From NCBI RefSeq assembly GCF_014654675.1, contig NZ_BNBC01000035.1, positions 42,406 to 106,405 on the forward strand: a DNA stretch of 64,000 bases, in the 5' to 3' direction. Of this stretch, positions 1-8,869 are shown piece by piece. Made by a program: the position numbers and the translations under genes. The first letter of the stretch is position 1. Each line of letters starts with the position of its first letter. The DNA comes from Streptomyces spiralis. Lineage in GTDB: Bacteria > Actinomycetota > Actinomycetes > Streptomycetales > Streptomycetaceae. The notes under the pieces were generated by a model. It saw only the letters and a list, made by a program, of their open reading frames with translations, was not told the DNA's origin and did no database searches.

Positions 1-2745
1 CCCGCCGACGCGCCCGCGACCGTCGAGTTCGACGACGTGTCCTTCGGCTACACCGACGGCCGCCCGGTCCTGACCGGCCTGTCCTTCGAGATCCGCCCCG
101 GCGAGACCCTCGCCGTGGTCGGCTCCTCCGGCTCCGGCAAGTCCACGGTCTCGCTGCTGCTGCCGCGCTTCTACGACGTCACCCACGGCGCCGTCCTCGT
201 CGGCGGGCACGACGTGCGCGAGCTGACCCTGGACTCGCTGCGGGCCGCGATCGGCCTGGTTCCGGAGGACTCCTTCCTCTTCTCCGACACCGTCCGCGCC
301 AACATCGCCTACGGCCGCCCCGACGCCGACCAGGAGCAGATCGAGGCCGCCGCCCGCACCGCCCAGGCGGACCGTTTCATCGCCGAGCTGCCCGCCGGGT
401 ACGACACCAAGGTCGGCGAGCAGGGCCTGACCCTCTCCGGCGGCCAGCGCCAGCGCATCGCGCTCGCCCGCGCCATCCTCACCGACCCCCGCCTGCTCGT
501 CCTGGACGACGCCACCTCCGCGGTGGACGCCCGCGTCGAGCACGAGATCCACGAGGCGCTGGGGCAGGTCATGGAGGGCCGGACCACCCTGCTCATCGCG
601 CACCGGCGCTCCACCCTCAATCTCGCCGACCGCATCGCCGTCCTCGACCACGGCCGCCTCGCCGACATCGGCACCCACGACGAACTCCAGGAGCGCTGCG
701 CCCTCTACCGCCGGCTGCTCACCGACCCCGACGAGCTGGGCGGCGTCTCGCCCGGCCACGCCCAGCCCGCCGCCCCGGCGGAGGACACCTCCGTACGGGA
801 CGAGCTGGACGCCGAGTTCGACGCCGAGCGCGGGGTGACCCCGCGGCTGTGGACCGGCGACCGCGAGCCGAAGGACACCGCCCTGGCGGGCACCCCCGCC
901 ACCCCGGAACTCCTCGCCCAGGTGGAGGCACTGCCGCCCGCCACCGACACCCCGGACGTCGACGAGCACCGGGCGGTCAGCCCCGAGGAGTCCTACGGCC
1001 TGCGCCGCCTCCTGCACGGCTTCGGGCTGCCGCTCCTCGCCAGCCTGCTCCTGGTCGCCGTGGACGCCGGAATGGGCCTGTTGCTGCCCGTGCTGATCCG
1101 GCACGGCATCGACCAGGGCGTGAGCAGGATGGCCCTCGGCGCCGTCTGGACGGCCTCCCTGCTCGGCCTGCTGGCCGTGCTGGTGCAGTGGGCGGCGCAG
1201 ACCGGCGAGACCCGGATGACCGGCCGCACCGGCGAACGGGTCCTGTACACACTGCGGCTGAAGATCTTCGCCCAGCTCCAGCGGCTCGGCCTGGACTACT
1301 ACGAGCGCGAGCTGACCGGCCGGATCATGACCCGCATGACGACGGACGTGGACGCCCTGTCCACCTTCCTGCAGACCGGCCTGGTCACGGCGTTCGTCTC
1401 GGTCGTCACCTTCTTCGGCATCATGGTCGCCCTGCTCGTGATCGACGTGCAGCTGGCCCTGGTCGTCTTCGCGACGCTGCCGCCGCTGATCGTCGCCACC
1501 TTCTTCTTCCGCCGCGCGAGCGTGAAGGCGTACCAGCTGGCCCGCGAGCGCGTGTCCGTGGTCAACGCCGACCTCCAGGAGTCGGTGGCCGGGCTGCGGA
1601 TCGTGCAGGCCTTCCGGCGTGAGCGGGACGGCGGGCGGCGGTTCGCCGAGCGCAGCGACAGCTACCGCCGGGCCCGTATCCGGGGCCAGTGGCTGATCTC
1701 CGTGTACTTCCCCTTCGTGCAGTTGCTGTCCTCGGTCGCGGCGGCCTCCGTGCTGATCGCGGGCGCGGGCCGGGTGGAGGCGGCCACGCTGACCACGGGC
1801 GCCCTGGTGGCGTACCTGCTGTACATCGACCTGTTCTTCGCGCCCGTCCAGCAGCTCTCGCAGGTCTTCGACGGCTACCAGCAGGCCACCGTCTCCCTCG
1901 GCCGCATCCAGGAGCTGCTCCAGGAGCCGGCGTCCACCACGGCCGCCGCCGAGCCCCGCGACGTCCCCGGGCTGCGCGGCGAGATCGCCTTCGAGAACGT
2001 GCACTTCGCCTACGGCGCCGGCGACGCCGCCGAGGAGGCGCTGAGCGGGATCGACCTGCGCATCCCCGCCGGGCAGACCGTCGCCTTCGTCGGCGAGACC
2101 GGCGCCGGCAAGTCCACGCTGGTCAAGCTGGTGGCCCGGTTCTACGACCCGACCGGAGGCCGGGTCACGGTGGACGGCACGGACCTGCGCGCGCTGGACC
2201 TCACGGCGTACCGGCACCGGCTCGGGGTCGTGCCGCAGGAGGCGTACCTCTTCCCCGGCACGGTCCGCGACGCCATCGCCTACGGCCGCCCGGACGCCAC
2301 CGACGCCGAGGTGGAGGCCGCGGCACGGGTGGTCGGCGCGCACGAGATGATCGCCACGCTCGAGGGCGGCTATCTGCACGAGGTCGCCGAGCGCGGCCGC
2401 AACCTGTCCGCCGGGCAGCGCCAGCTCATCGCACTCGCCCGGGCCGAACTCGTCGACCCCGACGTCCTCCTGCTCGACGAGGCGACCGCCGCCCTGGACC
2501 TGGCCACCGAGGCCCAGGTCAACCAGGCCACCGACCGCCTCGCGGGCCGCCGCACCACGCTGGTGGTCGCCCACCGGCTGACCACCGCCGCCCGCGCGGA
2601 CCGGGTGGTGGTGATGGACCACGGCCGGGTCGCCGAGGACGGCACGCACGACGAACTGCTGGCCCTCGGCGGACGGTACGCCGAGCTGTGGCGGACGTTC
2701 GCCGGCGCGCCCGAGCCGGAGGAGCCGGTCAGCGCCTCCCGCTGA
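1..2745 (+). CDS. Fused heterodimer-type ABC exporter, C-terminal 914 residues
   Basis: The reading frame is open from the left edge, so an N-terminal membrane domain probably lies outside the window. In order it shows: NBD1 (visible residues ~10-250) with Walker A SSGSGKST, signature LSGGQ and Walker B VLDDATSAVD; an acidic linker of about 75 residues; a six-helix ABC exporter membrane domain (~330-620); and NBD2 (~665-900) with Walker A ETGAGKST, signature LSAGQ and Walker B LLLDEATAALD. NBD1 has Asp in place of the catalytic Glu, and NBD2 has the imperfect signature. In a head-to-tail dimer this gives one degenerate and one competent ATP site, as in heterodimeric exporters (TM287/288, BmrCD types). 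It is a probable multidrug or lipid exporter in the plasma membrane; the substrate is unknown. The GTG at 37 lies inside NBD1 and is not the real start. Confidence 0.9.
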   Translation, partial: PADAPATVEFDDVSFGYTDGRPVLTGLSFEIRPGETLAVVGSSGSGKSTVSLLLPRFYDVTHGAVLVGGHDVRELTLDSLRAAIGLVPEDSFLFSDTVRANIAYGRPDADQEQIEAAARTAQADRFIAELPAGYDTKVGEQGLTLSGGQRQRIALARAILTDPRLLVLDDATSAVDARVEHEIHEALGQVMEGRTTLLIAHRRSTLNLADRIAVLDHGRLADIGTHDELQERCALYRRLLTDPDELGGVSPGHAQPAAPAEDTSVRDELDAEFDAERGVTPRLWTGDREPKDTALAGTPATPELLAQVEALPPATDTPDVDEHRAVSPEESYGLRRLLHGFGLPLLASLLLVAVDAGMGLLLPVLIRHGIDQGVSRMALGAVWTASLLGLLAVLVQWAAQTGETRMTGRTGERVLYTLRLKIFAQLQRLGLDYYERELTGRIMTRMTTDVDALSTFLQTGLVTAFVSVVTFFGIMVALLVIDVQLALVVFATLPPLIVATFFFRRASVKAYQLARERVSVVNADLQESVAGLRIVQAFRRERDGGRRFAERSDSYRRARIRGQWLISVYFPFVQLLSSVAAASVLIAGAGRVEAATLTTGALVAYLLYIDLFFAPVQQLSQVFDGYQQATVSLGRIQELLQEPASTTAAAEPRDVPGLRGEIAFENVHFAYGAGDAAEEALSGIDLRIPAGQTVAFVGETGAGKSTLVKLVARFYDPTGGRVTVDGTDLRALDLTAYRHRLGVVPQEAYLFPGTVRDAIAYGRPDATDAEVEAAARVVGAHEMIATLEGGYLHEVAERGRNLSAGQRQLIALARAELVDPDVLLLDEATAALDLATEAQVNQATDRLAGRRTTLVVAHRLTTAARADRVVVMDHGRVAEDGTHDELLALGGRYAELWRTFAGAPEPEEPVSASR

Positions 2746-2857
2746 GCCGGGCCGGCGCACGCCGCACCCGGGTCGGCGCACCACGCAACCTTTCGATGCG
2801 TATCGTGCGTCCGTACACCTGTACGTGTATGTGAGTGATGTTCGGGGAGGGACGACC

Positions 2858-3247
2858 GTGAACAGTGGAGGAGTGCGCCGGCGGCTGGCGCTCGGCCTGG
2901 CCGTCCTGACCGGGTCGGTGACGCTGGCGCTCGCCCTGCCCGGCGCCGCGCAGGCGGCGGCCTCCACCTGCTCCGGCCGGGAGGTCAGGACGCTGCCGTT
3001 CTCCACCGGCTCCCTGCACCTCTACCGGCAGGGCGGCTACGTCTGCGCCGTCACCACCCCCGACCGGCCCGGCCGCAAGCAGTCGATGTCCGTCACCGTG
3101 CAGGCCCGCGGCAACCGGCCGGTCACCGACAGAGGCCGCTACGCGTACCACGCCGGCCCGGTCACCGTGCACGCCGGCCACCGCTGCGTACGGGTGTCCG
3201 GATCGGTGGGGGGCGGGTCGTACACGAGCGGCTGGATCCTGTGCTGA
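2858..3247 (+). CDS. Small secreted protein with four cysteines
   Basis: A 129-residue protein of unknown function. The GTG start at 2858 follows a GGGGAGGGA ribosome site; an in-frame ATG upstream at 2825 lacks one and would spoil the signal peptide. The N-terminus is a typical Sec signal: Arg-rich n-region, a hydrophobic run, and an AQAAA-type cleavage region near residue 30. The mature part (~98 residues) is basic and Gly/Thr/Val-rich with four Cys, the last at the C-terminus, so two disulfides are likely. It is transcribed alone between the exporter and the peptidase gene. No family recognised. Confidence 0.75.
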   Translation: MNSGGVRRRLALGLAVLTGSVTLALALPGAAQAAASTCSGREVRTLPFSTGSLHLYRQGGYVCAVTTPDRPGRKQSMSVTVQARGNRPVTDRGRYAYHAGPVTVHAGHRCVRVSGSVGGGSYTSGWILC

Positions 3248-3345
3248 GACACTGACACGGCACCAGGATTTCCCCGACTCCCCTGGTGTGCACCCGAGTT
3301 GCTCCGATAGCTTCCGGCGCACATCTGTCTCACAGGGGAGTGTGC

Positions 3346-4797
3346 ATGCGCAAGGCGCTCAGATGGCTGCTCGCGCTCACGGTGTTCATCGGCACGTTGA
3401 GTACGGCGGAGGCGGCCACCGCGGCCCAGCCGGAGGCCACGAACACCACCACGAGCAGCACCGACACCGACATCAAGGACCGGCTCCTGGCCATCCCGGG
3501 CATGAGCCTCATAGAGGAGAAGCCCTACCCGGGATACCGCTTCTTCGTCCTGAACTACACCCAGCCGGTCGACCACCACGACCCGGCCAAGGGCACCTTC
3601 CAGCAGCGGATCACCGTGCTGCACAAGGGAGTCGACCGCCCGACGGTCTTCTACACCGGCGGCTACAACGTCTCCACCACCCCGAGCCGCCGCGAGCCGA
3701 CGCAGATCGTGGACGGCAACCAGGTCTCCCTGGAGTACCGGTTCTTCACCCCGTCCCGGCCGAGCCCGGCCGACTGGTCCACGCTGGACATCTGGCAGGC
3801 CGCCAGTGACCAGCACCGCCTCTTCCAGGCGCTGAAGCAGGTCTACACCCACAACTGGATCGCCACCGGCGGCTCCAAGGGCGGCATGACGGCGACGTAC
3901 TACGAGCGCTTCTACCCGGGCGACATGGACGGCGTGGTCGCCTACGTGGCCCCCAACGACGTCGTGAACGACGAGGACTCCGCCTACGACCGCTTCTTCG
4001 CCTCCGTCGGCACCAAGGAGTGCCGCGACAAGCTGAACGCCGTGCAGCGCGAGGCGCTGGTGCGCCGCGAGCCGCTGGAGAAGAAGTACGCGCAGTACGC
4101 CGCCGACAACGGCTACACCTTCACCACCATCGGCAGCCTGGACCGCGCCTACGAGGCGGTCGTCCTCGACTACGTGTGGGGCTTCTGGCAGTACAGCCTG
4201 CTGAAGGACTGCGACACGATCCCCGCCGACGCGAAGAACGCCACCGACCAGGCGATCTGGGACTCCGTGGACACCATCTCCGGCTTCTCCGCCTACACCG
4301 ACCAGGGCCTGGAGACCTACACGCCGTACTACTACCAGGCGGGCACGCAGCTGGGCGCGCCCACCATCCACTTCCCTTACATCGAGAAGAAGCTGATCCG
4401 CTACGGCTACCAGCCGCCGCGCAACTTCGTGCCGCGCTCCATCCCGATGCGGTTCGAGCCGTGGGCGATGCGGGACGTGGACACGTGGGTGCGCCACCAC
4501 GCGCACCACATGCTCTACGTCTACGGGCAGAACGACCCGTGGGGCGCGGAGCGGTTCCGCCTCGGGCACGGCGCACGGGACGCGTACGTCTTCACGGCGC
4601 CGGGCATGAACCACGGCGCGAACGTCGCGGGTCTGGTGCCGGAGCAGAAGGCGCTCGCCACGGCCAGGATCCTGCAGTGGGCGGGGGTCGCCTCCCCGGC
4701 GGTCCAGGCCGACCCGGCGGCGGCCAGGCCGCTGGCCCGCCACGACGCGAAGCTGGACGCGCGGGACGTGGAGCGTGAGCAGGCGCTCAGGCCGTAG
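3346..4797 (+). CDS. Secreted tripeptidyl aminopeptidase, peptidase S37 (PS-10) family
   Basis: A 483-residue secreted serine peptidase. Residues 1-27 form a Sec signal (MRKALRWLL... AEAATA). The alpha/beta-hydrolase core carries the nucleophile motif GGSKGGM (Ser near residue 177). Candidate acid and base residues lie in NDPWGAERF and in GMNHGAN near the C-terminus. Length and motifs fit the Streptomyces PS-10/S37 tripeptidyl aminopeptidases, which release tripeptides from peptide N-termini outside the cell and help with peptide feeding and protein processing. ATG 3346 follows GGGGAG. A strong hairpin begins 4 nt after the stop, so the gene is probably monocistronic. Confidence 0.9.
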   Translation: MRKALRWLLALTVFIGTLSTAEAATAAQPEATNTTTSSTDTDIKDRLLAIPGMSLIEEKPYPGYRFFVLNYTQPVDHHDPAKGTFQQRITVLHKGVDRPTVFYTGGYNVSTTPSRREPTQIVDGNQVSLEYRFFTPSRPSPADWSTLDIWQAASDQHRLFQALKQVYTHNWIATGGSKGGMTATYYERFYPGDMDGVVAYVAPNDVVNDEDSAYDRFFASVGTKECRDKLNAVQREALVRREPLEKKYAQYAADNGYTFTTIGSLDRAYEAVVLDYVWGFWQYSLLKDCDTIPADAKNATDQAIWDSVDTISGFSAYTDQGLETYTPYYYQAGTQLGAPTIHFPYIEKKLIRYGYQPPRNFVPRSIPMRFEPWAMRDVDTWVRHHAHHMLYVYGQNDPWGAERFRLGHGARDAYVFTAPGMNHGANVAGLVPEQKALATARILQWAGVASPAVQADPAAARPLARHDAKLDARDVEREQALRP

Positions 4798-4800
4798 GCC

Positions 4801-4854
4801 CTGTCGTCGAATTCCCGCCTGCCCCGCGGGCGGACGACGGGAATTCGACGACAG
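4801..4854. terminator. 17-bp perfect inverted repeat, bidirectional terminator
   Basis: Positions 4801-4817 and 4838-4854 are perfect reverse complements (arm CTGTCGTCGAATTCCCG) around a 20-nt GC-rich loop that can itself fold. It sits between the stops of two convergent genes (peptidase ending 4797, lipoprotein ending 4902), the expected place for a shared terminator. There is no long T tract, as is common in Streptomyces. Confidence 0.75.
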
Positions 4855-4901
4855 TACCCAGCACTCATGACGGCCGTGAGCGGCCAGGGCCGCGCCCGGG
4901 T

Positions 4902-5534
4902 TCACATCCTCCGGGCGCAGCCGACCGGGTCCGTCCCGCCGAGCTCGACGTACAGGGCGGTCGTGGGCGGGCACCGGTCCCGGGTGCGTACCGCGCGGAC
5001 CACCTTGTACTCGGGTTTCCTGCGGCCCGTGCCGTCGCACGCGGTCTCCCGCACCTGGCCGTGGCCCGCGCCGTAGACGCAGTCGCCGACGACGGTGCGC
5101 GGGCCGCCCCCGCCGCCCGGGTCGCCCGGGTGCGGGGGCTCGAGATTGCGCATGCAGGCGTAGCCCTGCGGGATCACAGCGTCGCCGTCCTCGCCGGAGG
5201 CGGGCCGCTGGGCGCTGATGTGCAGCACGAAGTCGGTGTTCGCCGGGCACGGCGGGCCGCCGTCGGGGCTGCCGTCGTGGCGGGCGATCACCCGTGCCGC
5301 CGCGCGTTCGCTCGAGCAGGGCACTTCGGTGAAGCTCGTGGTGCCGAAGGAGCTGCACTCGCCGGTCCCGAGGAACACCGCGCCGTAGCCGACGGGCTGC
5401 GGCGCGGTCGGCGTGGGCCGGCGGTCCTGACCGGCCGAGCCGGAGGTCGCCTGCTGACACCCCGTCAACAGTGCGGCGAGCAGCACCGGCAGTGCGCACG
5501 CCATCCCCACGGCCCCACTCCTGCGCATCCTCAT
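4902..5534 (-). CDS. Secreted lipoprotein of unknown function
   Basis: A 210-residue predicted lipoprotein. The N-terminus MRMRRSGAVG is followed by a hydrophobic stretch and the lipobox LLTGC (Cys near residue 25), so it should be lipidated and held on the outer face of the membrane. The mature part is Gly/Pro-rich with about ten Cys, including FLGTGECSS and YACMRN, which suggests a disulfide-stabilised extracellular domain. The start could be ATG 5534 or the in-frame ATG 5528, which sits better behind the GGGGGG run. A septum-formation-like (DUF4190-linked) fold is possible but not shown by the sequence. Confidence 0.75.
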   Translation of the reverse strand: MRMRRSGAVGMACALPVLLAALLTGCQQATSGSAGQDRRPTPTAPQPVGYGAVFLGTGECSSFGTTSFTEVPCSSERAAARVIARHDGSPDGGPPCPANTDFVLHISAQRPASGEDGDAVIPQGYACMRNLEPPHPGDPGGGGGPRTVVGDCVYGAGHGQVRETACDGTGRRKPEYKVVRAVRTRDRCPPTTALYVELGGTDPVGCARRM

Positions 5535-5668
5535 CCCCCCGGGTCCGCCCCGTCCAGCGTGGCCCGCCGCAGCGGGACCACGCCAGACATGTCGGGCGGT
5601 TCGGGCCGTTCGGGGGTGGTGCGCCGGGTGCGCTGCGTACGTCCCGTACGCCCGCTGCGCGAGCCCGG

Positions 5669-7516
5669 CTAGTAGGACAGGCCGTATCCGATGGGGTACA
5701 GGACCTGCGTCGGATCGTCCGCTCGCTGCACGGGCACCGGCAGCTTGCCGCGCGGGTCGACCCGGCCGGCGATCACGCGGGCGGCGGCACGCAGTTCCAC
5801 GTCGGTCCAGGAGTAGGCCGCGAGGCAGGCGGGCACGGAGGGTAGCTGGGCGACGTCGTACGGGTTGCGGACGGCGACCGCGATCACCGGCCTGCCCGTC
5901 GCCACCAGCCGTTCCACCAGCGTCTTCTGCGTGCTGCTCGCCGTGACGTTGTACGTCCCGACCACCACGGCGTCCGCGTCCGCCGCTGCCGCCACCGCCT
6001 TGTCGATGGTCGCCGCGGACGGGGAGGTGCCGGTGGACAGCGCGGTGGCCGTGAAGCCCAGCTCGGTCAGCGCGGCCGCGAGCACGCCGGTGGGCGGGCC
6101 CGTGGTGCCCGACGGGGAGGCCGGATCGGCGCCGACGACGAGGACCTTGTTGTGGCTGCGGCGCGACAGCGGCAGCAGACCGCCCTCGTTGACCAGCAGC
6201 GTGGTCGTCCGCTCGGCGATGCGGTCGGCCGCGGCCAGGTGCTCCGGGGTGCCGACGGTGCGGCTGACGCGGGCCTGGGTGGTGCAGGCCTCGTCGAACA
6301 GGCCCAGCTTCGCCTTCAGCCGCAGGATGCGCAGGATCGATTCGTCGAGCCGGGCCTCGGTCAGCTCCCCGCTGTGTACGGCCGCCAGGACCGCGTTCCA
6401 GGCGACGTCCAGGGAGGGCGGGTTGAGCAGCTGGTCCACGCCCGCCTTCAGCGCCAGCACCGGCACCCGGTCGTCGCCGTACTTGGTGCGGACGCCCTCC
6501 ATGCCGAGGGAGTCGGTGATCACGACGCCGTCGTAGCCCAGCTCGCCGCGCAGGATGCCGGTGAGGATCGGGTGGGAGAGGGTGGCCGGGTCGCCGGAGT
6601 CGTCGAGCGCGGGGAACTGGATGTGCGCCGTCATGATCGAGTCGATGCCGGCCCGGATCCCGGCCCGGAACGGCACGGCGTCCAGCTGCTCCCACACCTC
6701 GCGGCTGTGGGTGATGACCGGGAAGCCGTAGTGGCTGTCGGTGGCGGTGTCGCCGTGCCCGGGGAAGTGCTTGGCGGTCGCCGCGACCCGGGAGCCCTGA
6801 TAGCCCCTCACCTCCGCCGCCACCAGCCGGCCCACGGCGTCCGGATCGGCCCCGAAGGACCGTACGCCGATGACCGGGTTGGCCGGGTTGACGTTGACGT
6901 CGGAGTCGGGGGAGTAGTCCTGGTTGATGCCCATGGCGCGCAGCTCGGCGCCGGAGATCCGGCCGAGCGTAAGGGCGTCGGCGGTGGAGCCGCCGGCACC
7001 GATCGCCATGGCGCCCGGGAAGAGCGTGGCGGGCTTGCCGACGCGGCAGACGATGCCGTGCTCCTGGTCGGTGGCGACGAGCAGGGGCAGGCCGCGGGGC
7101 TGCTCGAGGGAGGCCCGCTGGATCCCGTTGGACAGATCGGCGATCTGCTGGGGGTCGTGGGTGTTGTGCGCCCAGGCGAAGTAGATGATGCCGCCGACGC
7201 GGTACTTGGCGATCAGCTCGGCCGCGGTGCGGACGCCGATCTCCTTGAGGTTGGCGTCGATGTCGGCCTGGTCGGGGGCGGTGGCCGAGGCCCCGTAGAC
7301 CCGCATCACGAAGAGCTGGCCGACCTTCTCCTCCAGCGTCATCCGGGAGATGAGGGCGCGCAGCTTGCTGTCGTCGTGGGATGCGGCGTGGGCGGTGCCG
7401 GTGCCCTGGACCGCGATGGCCGCGGTGAGACCGGCGGTGGCGGCGAGGACGGTACGTCGGGAGGGGCGTGCGGGGTGTCCCGGTCTTCCCGGGTCGTCCG
7501 TGCTGGCGTCGTGCAC
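5669..7516 (-). CDS. Tat-exported GH3 glycosidase, NagZ-like beta-N-acetylhexosaminidase
   Basis: A 615-residue glycoside hydrolase family 3 enzyme. The N-terminus holds a twin-arginine signal (SRRTVLA plus hydrophobic run ending AHAA). The GH3 barrel shows KHFPGHGDTATDSH, the loop that supplies the Asp-His catalytic pair in NagZ-type beta-N-acetylglucosaminidases, and ITDSLGM with the nucleophile Asp. A GH3 C-terminal domain follows and the protein ends PIGYGLSY. It probably releases N-acetylglucosamine from chitooligosaccharides or wall fragments outside the cell. GTG 7516 follows AAGGAG with a 5-nt spacer. It is separated from the lipoprotein gene by about 130 bp. Confidence 0.9.
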   Translation of the reverse strand: MHDASTDDPGRPGHPARPSRRTVLAATAGLTAAIAVQGTGTAHAASHDDSKLRALISRMTLEEKVGQLFVMRVYGASATAPDQADIDANLKEIGVRTAAELIAKYRVGGIIYFAWAHNTHDPQQIADLSNGIQRASLEQPRGLPLLVATDQEHGIVCRVGKPATLFPGAMAIGAGGSTADALTLGRISGAELRAMGINQDYSPDSDVNVNPANPVIGVRSFGADPDAVGRLVAAEVRGYQGSRVAATAKHFPGHGDTATDSHYGFPVITHSREVWEQLDAVPFRAGIRAGIDSIMTAHIQFPALDDSGDPATLSHPILTGILRGELGYDGVVITDSLGMEGVRTKYGDDRVPVLALKAGVDQLLNPPSLDVAWNAVLAAVHSGELTEARLDESILRILRLKAKLGLFDEACTTQARVSRTVGTPEHLAAADRIAERTTTLLVNEGGLLPLSRRSHNKVLVVGADPASPSGTTGPPTGVLAAALTELGFTATALSTGTSPSAATIDKAVAAAADADAVVVGTYNVTASSTQKTLVERLVATGRPVIAVAVRNPYDVAQLPSVPACLAAYSWTDVELRAAARVIAGRVDPRGKLPVPVQRADDPTQVLYPIGYGLSY

Positions 7517-7828
7517 GTGCGCTCCTTCCGGAGGAGTTCCGCTGGAGAGTCGGCTGAGTCGCTTGAAGGAAACTTCCGAGGAGTCACCAATATCCGGAAA
7601 GTTTCTGCCAGTCAAGGGAACGCGCAGCACCGGCATGCGAGGTGAGGGGCCGTCATCGGCGCTGTGGGAGGGGGGCGCGCCGATGACGGCGGGCTGCCGG
7701 GCGCGGTGCGGAGGAGAGGGTGGTCGGCGATCGCCCGGCGGCGTGAGCCGACACCGCACCGCGCAGACTCGTCCGGCGGCGTGCCGGTGAGACGTACCCG
7801 AGCCCACGGGGGTTCCCGCCCCGGTCCT

Positions 7829-8740
7829 TCAGCCGTGGGACGCGACCGCCGGCCAGTGGTGGCGCAGGGTGCGGACCGTTTCCGCGATGGCCGGGCGGCG
7901 GGCGGCGCCGGTGCGCCACAGGGCGTACAGGCGGCGCACCGGCATGGGGTCCAGGGGGACCTCGACGACGCCCTCGGGCAGCGGACCGCGGCCCAGCCGC
8001 GGGATGAGCGCGACACCGAGCCCGGCGGCGACCAGGGCGACGAGGGTCGGGTTCTCCTCGGCCTGGTGGACGACGTCCGGCTCGTGACCGGCCGCGCGCA
8101 GGGTGCGCAGCAGCCAGTCGTGGCAGACCCGGCCCGGCGGCTGGCAGATCCACCGCTCGCCGCCCAGCTCGGAGCGCCGTACCGCCGGCCGGCCCGCGAA
8201 CGGATGCCCGGCGGGCACCAGCAGGTCGCACAGGTCGTCGCCGATGACCGCCTGCTCCACCCCGGCCGGCGCGGGCAGCGGCGCGATGTCCCAGTCGTGG
8301 GCGACGGCGAGGTCGACGGCGCCCTTGGCGACCAGGTCCACCGACAGATGCGGGTCGACCTCGCTGAGCCGGGCGTCCAGCGCGGGATGGCGCAGGGCGA
8401 GGTCCGCCAGCACGGACGGCAGCAGCCCGCGCGCCGCCGAGGCGAACGCCGCGATCGTCAGCCGGCCGGCCGGCACCCCGCGCCGCTCCTCCAGCTCGGT
8501 CTCCGCCCGCTCCACGATCGCCAGCAACTCCCGTGCCGCCGCGACCAGCTGGTACGCCTCGTCGGTGAGCCGCACCCCGCGCCCCTCGCGCTCCAGCAGC
8601 ACCGTCCTGGTCTCCCGCTCCAGCTTGGCGATCTGCTGCGACACGGCGGAGGAGGTGTAGCCGAGCGCGGTGGCGGCCGCGCCGACGGTCCCGTGCACGG
8701 ACACGGCGTGCAGGGCGCGCAGACGCTGGAGATCGAGCAC
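7829..8740 (-). CDS. LysR-family transcriptional regulator
   Basis: A 303-residue LysR regulator: N-terminal winged HTH (MLDLQRLRALHAVSVHGT, then SSAVSQQIAKLER as recognition helix region) and a C-terminal periplasmic-binding-like effector domain (~90-295) containing GLGVALIPRLG. GTG 8740 follows GGGAGGAACC. It is transcribed away from the EamA exporter gene across a 129-bp gap, the classic arrangement for a LysR protein that controls its divergent neighbour. The effector is unknown. Confidence 0.92.
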   Translation of the reverse strand: MLDLQRLRALHAVSVHGTVGAAATALGYTSSAVSQQIAKLERETRTVLLEREGRGVRLTDEAYQLVAAARELLAIVERAETELEERRGVPAGRLTIAAFASAARGLLPSVLADLALRHPALDARLSEVDPHLSVDLVAKGAVDLAVAHDWDIAPLPAPAGVEQAVIGDDLCDLLVPAGHPFAGRPAVRRSELGGERWICQPPGRVCHDWLLRTLRAAGHEPDVVHQAEENPTLVALVAAGLGVALIPRLGRGPLPEGVVEVPLDPMPVRRLYALWRTGAARRPAIAETVRTLRHHWPAVASHG

Positions 8741-8869
8741 GGTTCCTCCCGGGGCCGGACGAATCGGTGAGTGAGACGGCGAGCGCCCAAAAACGATTAG
8801 CGATCCTTCATTCAACAGTGCAGCAATCATCGCTGGTGCTTCACGGTTCGCGCGAGTGATCCTCGACGC
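8741..8869. promoter_or_regulatory. Divergent LysR/EamA control region
   Basis: The 129-bp gap carries both promoters. It is more AT-rich than its surroundings and holds a separated inverted repeat, AGCGAT at 8799-8804 and ATCGCT at 8829-8834, a plausible LysR binding layout. Assignment is by position only. Confidence 0.45.

Noticed and set aside
37..39. GTG at 37 as start of the ABC exporter
   Set aside because: It lies inside the first NBD strand and the frame is open back to base 1.
3139..5499. A 786-codon open frame on the minus strand
   Set aside because: It is the mirror of the peptidase and lipoprotein genes; Arg/Ala/Val/Gly-rich composition and no motif. Typical GC-rich shadow.
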